From assembly GCA_021151685.1 (NCBI GenBank), contig JAGKWS010000059.1:1-24447 (forward strand): a stretch of DNA of 24,447 nucleotides, given 5' to 3'. The position numbers and the translations under genes are program-made. This DNA is from Chitinophagaceae bacterium. Lineage in GTDB: Bacteria > Bacteroidota > Bacteroidia > Chitinophagales > Chitinophagaceae. This document shows positions 22,327-24,447 of this stretch, one piece after another (within the stretch, counting starts at the first letter, position 1; each line of letters begins with the position of its first letter). Under the pieces are notes generated by a model. That model did not search any database, was not told where the DNA came from, and saw only the letters and a list, made by a program, of their open reading frames with translations.

Positions 22327-22725
22327 TTATGTTGCTGCCTGCTCCTCTGCTGGGATGTCAGCTGGTATCTCTGGTGGGACAGATAGGTCTTCCACCTTGG
22401 CCTTTGGTGCAGCAAATGTCCTCCTGCGGCCTTCGGGCTGGTAGTCCCAACGGTAGGCTATCTTGATAACCTCGCCAGTTTCCCGTACTGTGAAGTCATA
22501 AGGCTCACAGGCCACACGCTCTATGCTACCTGCCATTTCCTTACCTACCATACGCTCGGCAGTCATTTCATCGAAGGTGCTGCTCACTGTGCAGCGTCTA
22601 ACAGTAGCGTAAAACCTGCCTGTGTTCTGCGACTGTATCATTTCTATTTCGCCTTCAAGCTCAAGGGCTACATAAGGCTTGCCGTCTTTAGGGGTTTTGA
22701 TGCTATACCCAACAACTTGTACCAT
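22327..22725 (-). CDS. Possible ssDNA-binding accessory protein of the element
   Basis: 132 residues with strand-rich sequence (VQVVGYSIKTPKDGKPYVAL, FYATVRRCTVSSTF, KIAYRWDYQPEGRR) and an acidic, Pro/Ala-rich C-terminal tail (VPPEIPADIPAEEQAAT). OB-fold ssDNA-binding proteins of phages and elements look like this, though their tip motif DIPF is absent. The gene points the same way as the RecA-like ATPase. Role in replication or recombination is a guess; the protein itself is convincing. Confidence 0.7.
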   Translation of the reverse strand: MVQVVGYSIKTPKDGKPYVALELEGEIEMIQSQNTGRFYATVRRCTVSSTFDEMTAERMVGKEMAGSIERVACEPYDFTVRETGEVIKIAYRWDYQPEGRRRTFAAPKAKVEDLSVPPEIPADIPAEEQAAT

Positions 22726-23029
22726 AAAAATTAACTGGTTTTAATGAGTGATTTAATGAAACTGTGTTAAAGGATAGGGGGTACACCCCGACTCCCAAAT
22801 CAAGGCAGGGTTGTTGCATTGGGGTCCCAGTTGCGCACACAGGAATACCAAACCTCTTAAAGAAGGGGGGGGCTATAAAGTACCTAGGGAGAGGTTTGAA
22901 AGGAGTCGGTCAGGTTTTGAAGTAGTAAAAAAATTTGAAGTAGGTGATACTTTTTGTCAAATGTGTTTTGTAGTTTTCTTATACTTCATTGAATCACTAA
23001 ACCGACCACATGAGAATTACTTTGCACAA
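22726..23029. other. 304-bp gene-free region with nested dyads
   Basis: No gene is seen. Nested pairings are CCGACTCC 22788-22795 with GGAGTCGG 22902-22909, and CAAACCTCT 22849-22857 with AGAGGTTTG 22890-22898; a small hairpin GGGG/CCCC lies at 22777-22789. TTTGAAGTAG is repeated at 22916-22925 and 22934-22943. Base composition falls sharply in G+C from about 22915 on. A structured RNA or a control region for either flanking gene is possible. Confidence 0.5.
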
Positions 23030-24447
23030 ATGGCAATTCTAAATCCAGATATAGATGTAATTGAACGACAAAAGGTCCAACCTACTAAGGGAGAATGGAC
23101 TTTATTAAATTTCTTATTGCAACACTTAGATGATACATATAACATCTACTTTCAGCCATTTTTGAACGGCGACAATCCAGACATAGCTGTGATGCGAAAA
23201 GGAAGTGGACTACTATTGATAGAGGTAAAGGACTGGAATCTTGAATATTACACAGTCGATGATTCTACAAACTGGCATTTGAAAAAGGATGGGACACCTA
23301 TAAAATCTCCATTGAAACAGGTAGAGAATTACAAGAGTAATTTGTTCAATTTGCATTCAGAAGAACTGTTTAAGAAAAACATTAAAAACAAAAATCATTG
23401 GGCTACAGTCAACTGTGCTATCTACTTTTCTAATGAGAGCGAGGGAAATTTGAGAAACTTTCTAACATCGAAATTCGACACCAAAAAACACAAAGAATAT
23501 CACCGTTTCCTTAGCTATTTTGGATTACTCGGCTATGACTCATTAAATGAACAATGTTTAACTGACCTTTTGACAAAGTTTTGGATGAACAAAAGATCCT
23601 ATTATTTTGATGATGAATTATACGGCAGTTTGCACCGCTATTTACAGGCGCCTATGCACCAAGTTGAAGATGGAATAAACATCATTTATACAAAGGAGCA
23701 GCAAGAACTGATCAGGAGCGAAGCCAGACCACGAAGAAAAATTAAAGGCGCTGCTGGATGTGGGAAGACGCTAGTACTTGCTAAGAGAGCAGTGAATGCA
23801 TACTTACGAACAGGCGATAAAGTATTAGTTCTAACCTATAATTTGTCTCTTAAAAACTATATACACGATAGGATTAATGACGTTAGAGAAAAATTTCCCT
23901 GGAATAGCTTTTACATAACGAACTATCACCAGTTTTTTAAAGCTCAAGCCAATAACTACAATCTAGAAATTAACAGTTATGATGATTGGCAGAACACAAA
24001 TTTTTTCAATCCAGTAAAGGAGCAAATACGTCGCTATGATGTAATTCTCATCGATGAAATTCAAGACTATCGTCAGGAATGGATTGACATAATAAGTTCC
24101 TATTTCATGCATGACCAAACTGAGTTTATAGTTTTTGGAGATGAAAAGCAAAACATTTACGAGCGCCCACTTGACTCGAACAATGAGCCTATAGTTAGAA
24201 CGGTAACTGGACAGTGGAATAGATCGCTAAACACTTCGCATAGGTTTGCAAGTAACATTGGAACAATCGCGATGAAGTTTCAAAAATATATTTTTGGAAA
24301 AAAATATTCTTCAGATGAAATCAACTTCATTTCTCAAATTGATTTTGATAAACGTGTAGTCGAATACTATTTTTTTCTGTCACCAACTATCCACAAGTTA
24401 TTTGAAACAATCTTCTCGATTCTCACTAAACACAATATTCATCCATC
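23030..24447 (+). CDS. NERD-nuclease/SF1-helicase fusion, 3' end outside the window
   Basis: At least 472 residues from the ATG at 23030; no stop before the window ends. The N-terminal NERD domain (about 15-140) has an intact PD-(D/E)xK core: P50-D51 in GDNPDIAV and E65-V-K67 in LLLIEVKDW. A superfamily I helicase follows: Walker A GAAGCGKT (240-247), Walker B ILIDEIQD (339-346), motif III VFGDEKQNIY (368-377) and the Arg405 motif NTSHRFASN. The rest of the helicase is missing. The gene is clearly AT-richer than its neighbours, a sign of separate transfer. Similar nuclease-helicase fusions serve in anti-phage defence, but that role is inferred here. TTACTTTG at 23017-23024 may be its -7 box. 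Confidence 0.88.
   Translation, partial: MAILNPDIDVIERQKVQPTKGEWTLLNFLLQHLDDTYNIYFQPFLNGDNPDIAVMRKGSGLLLIEVKDWNLEYYTVDDSTNWHLKKDGTPIKSPLKQVENYKSNLFNLHSEELFKKNIKNKNHWATVNCAIYFSNESEGNLRNFLTSKFDTKKHKEYHRFLSYFGLLGYDSLNEQCLTDLLTKFWMNKRSYYFDDELYGSLHRYLQAPMHQVEDGINIIYTKEQQELIRSEARPRRKIKGAAGCGKTLVLAKRAVNAYLRTGDKVLVLTYNLSLKNYIHDRINDVREKFPWNSFYITNYHQFFKAQANNYNLEINSYDDWQNTNFFNPVKEQIRRYDVILIDEIQDYRQEWIDIISSYFMHDQTEFIVFGDEKQNIYERPLDSNNEPIVRTVTGQWNRSLNTSHRFASNIGTIAMKFQKYIFGKKYSSDEINFISQIDFDKRVVEYYFFLSPTIHKLFETIFSILTKHNIHP

Overview
The window looks like a chromosomal stretch of a Bacteroidota member, most like the Chitinophagaceae, with part of an integrated mobile element on its right side. The pointers are near-absence of Shine-Dalgarno sequences, several TAnnTTTG-type -7 boxes close to starts, two ECF sigma genes with membrane anti-sigma partners, a GH3/beta-lactamase fusion typical of the phylum, and a DUF3871-like gene. 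No database search was possible, so taxonomy and family names rest on recognised motifs.

Left part (1-9406). A possible gene leaves the left edge. An RskA-type anti-sigma gene and its ECF sigma gene follow on the minus strand, then ribD and a multi-pass membrane protein. A 165-bp inverted-repeat element with 28-bp arms lies between the membrane protein and a divergent secreted GH3-serine hydrolase fusion. A SpoU RNA methyltransferase follows, then a second ECF sigma gene, paired with a membrane protein that joins an anti-sigma-like N-terminus to an HtrA-like periplasmic serine protease.

Centre (9407-11042). This is the most striking part. A promoter-like site is followed by two short ORFs with five Cys codons each. 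Each ORF is followed by a strong terminator-like hairpin, and each hairpin can be disrupted by an upstream complementary segment placed as in a classical attenuator. Directly downstream are tRNA-Cys(GCA) and a 1-Cys peroxiredoxin. I propose a tandem cysteine-responsive attenuator controlling tRNA-Cys and peroxiredoxin; this is inference from sequence.

Right of centre (11043-18726) are housekeeping and accessory genes: a membrane protein, a DAACS-type symporter, a lipoprotein, shikimate dehydrogenase, a ComEC-like protein, an APH/ThrB-like kinase and an AHSA1/SRPBCC protein.

From 18727 on, a tRNA-Pro(GGG) is present only as its 3' part, followed on its own strand by a terminator. This is what one junction of an element integrated in a tRNA gene looks like. 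The element carries a duplicated-motif small protein, a structured region with a 9-bp-phased TTAAC array, a small protein, a DUF3871-like protein, a RecA-like AAA ATPase, a GIY-YIG protein, a possible ssDNA-binding protein, and, at the right edge, an AT-rich gene for a NERD-nuclease/SF1-helicase fusion cut by the window end. The last gene resembles defence nuclease-helicases and looks like later cargo.
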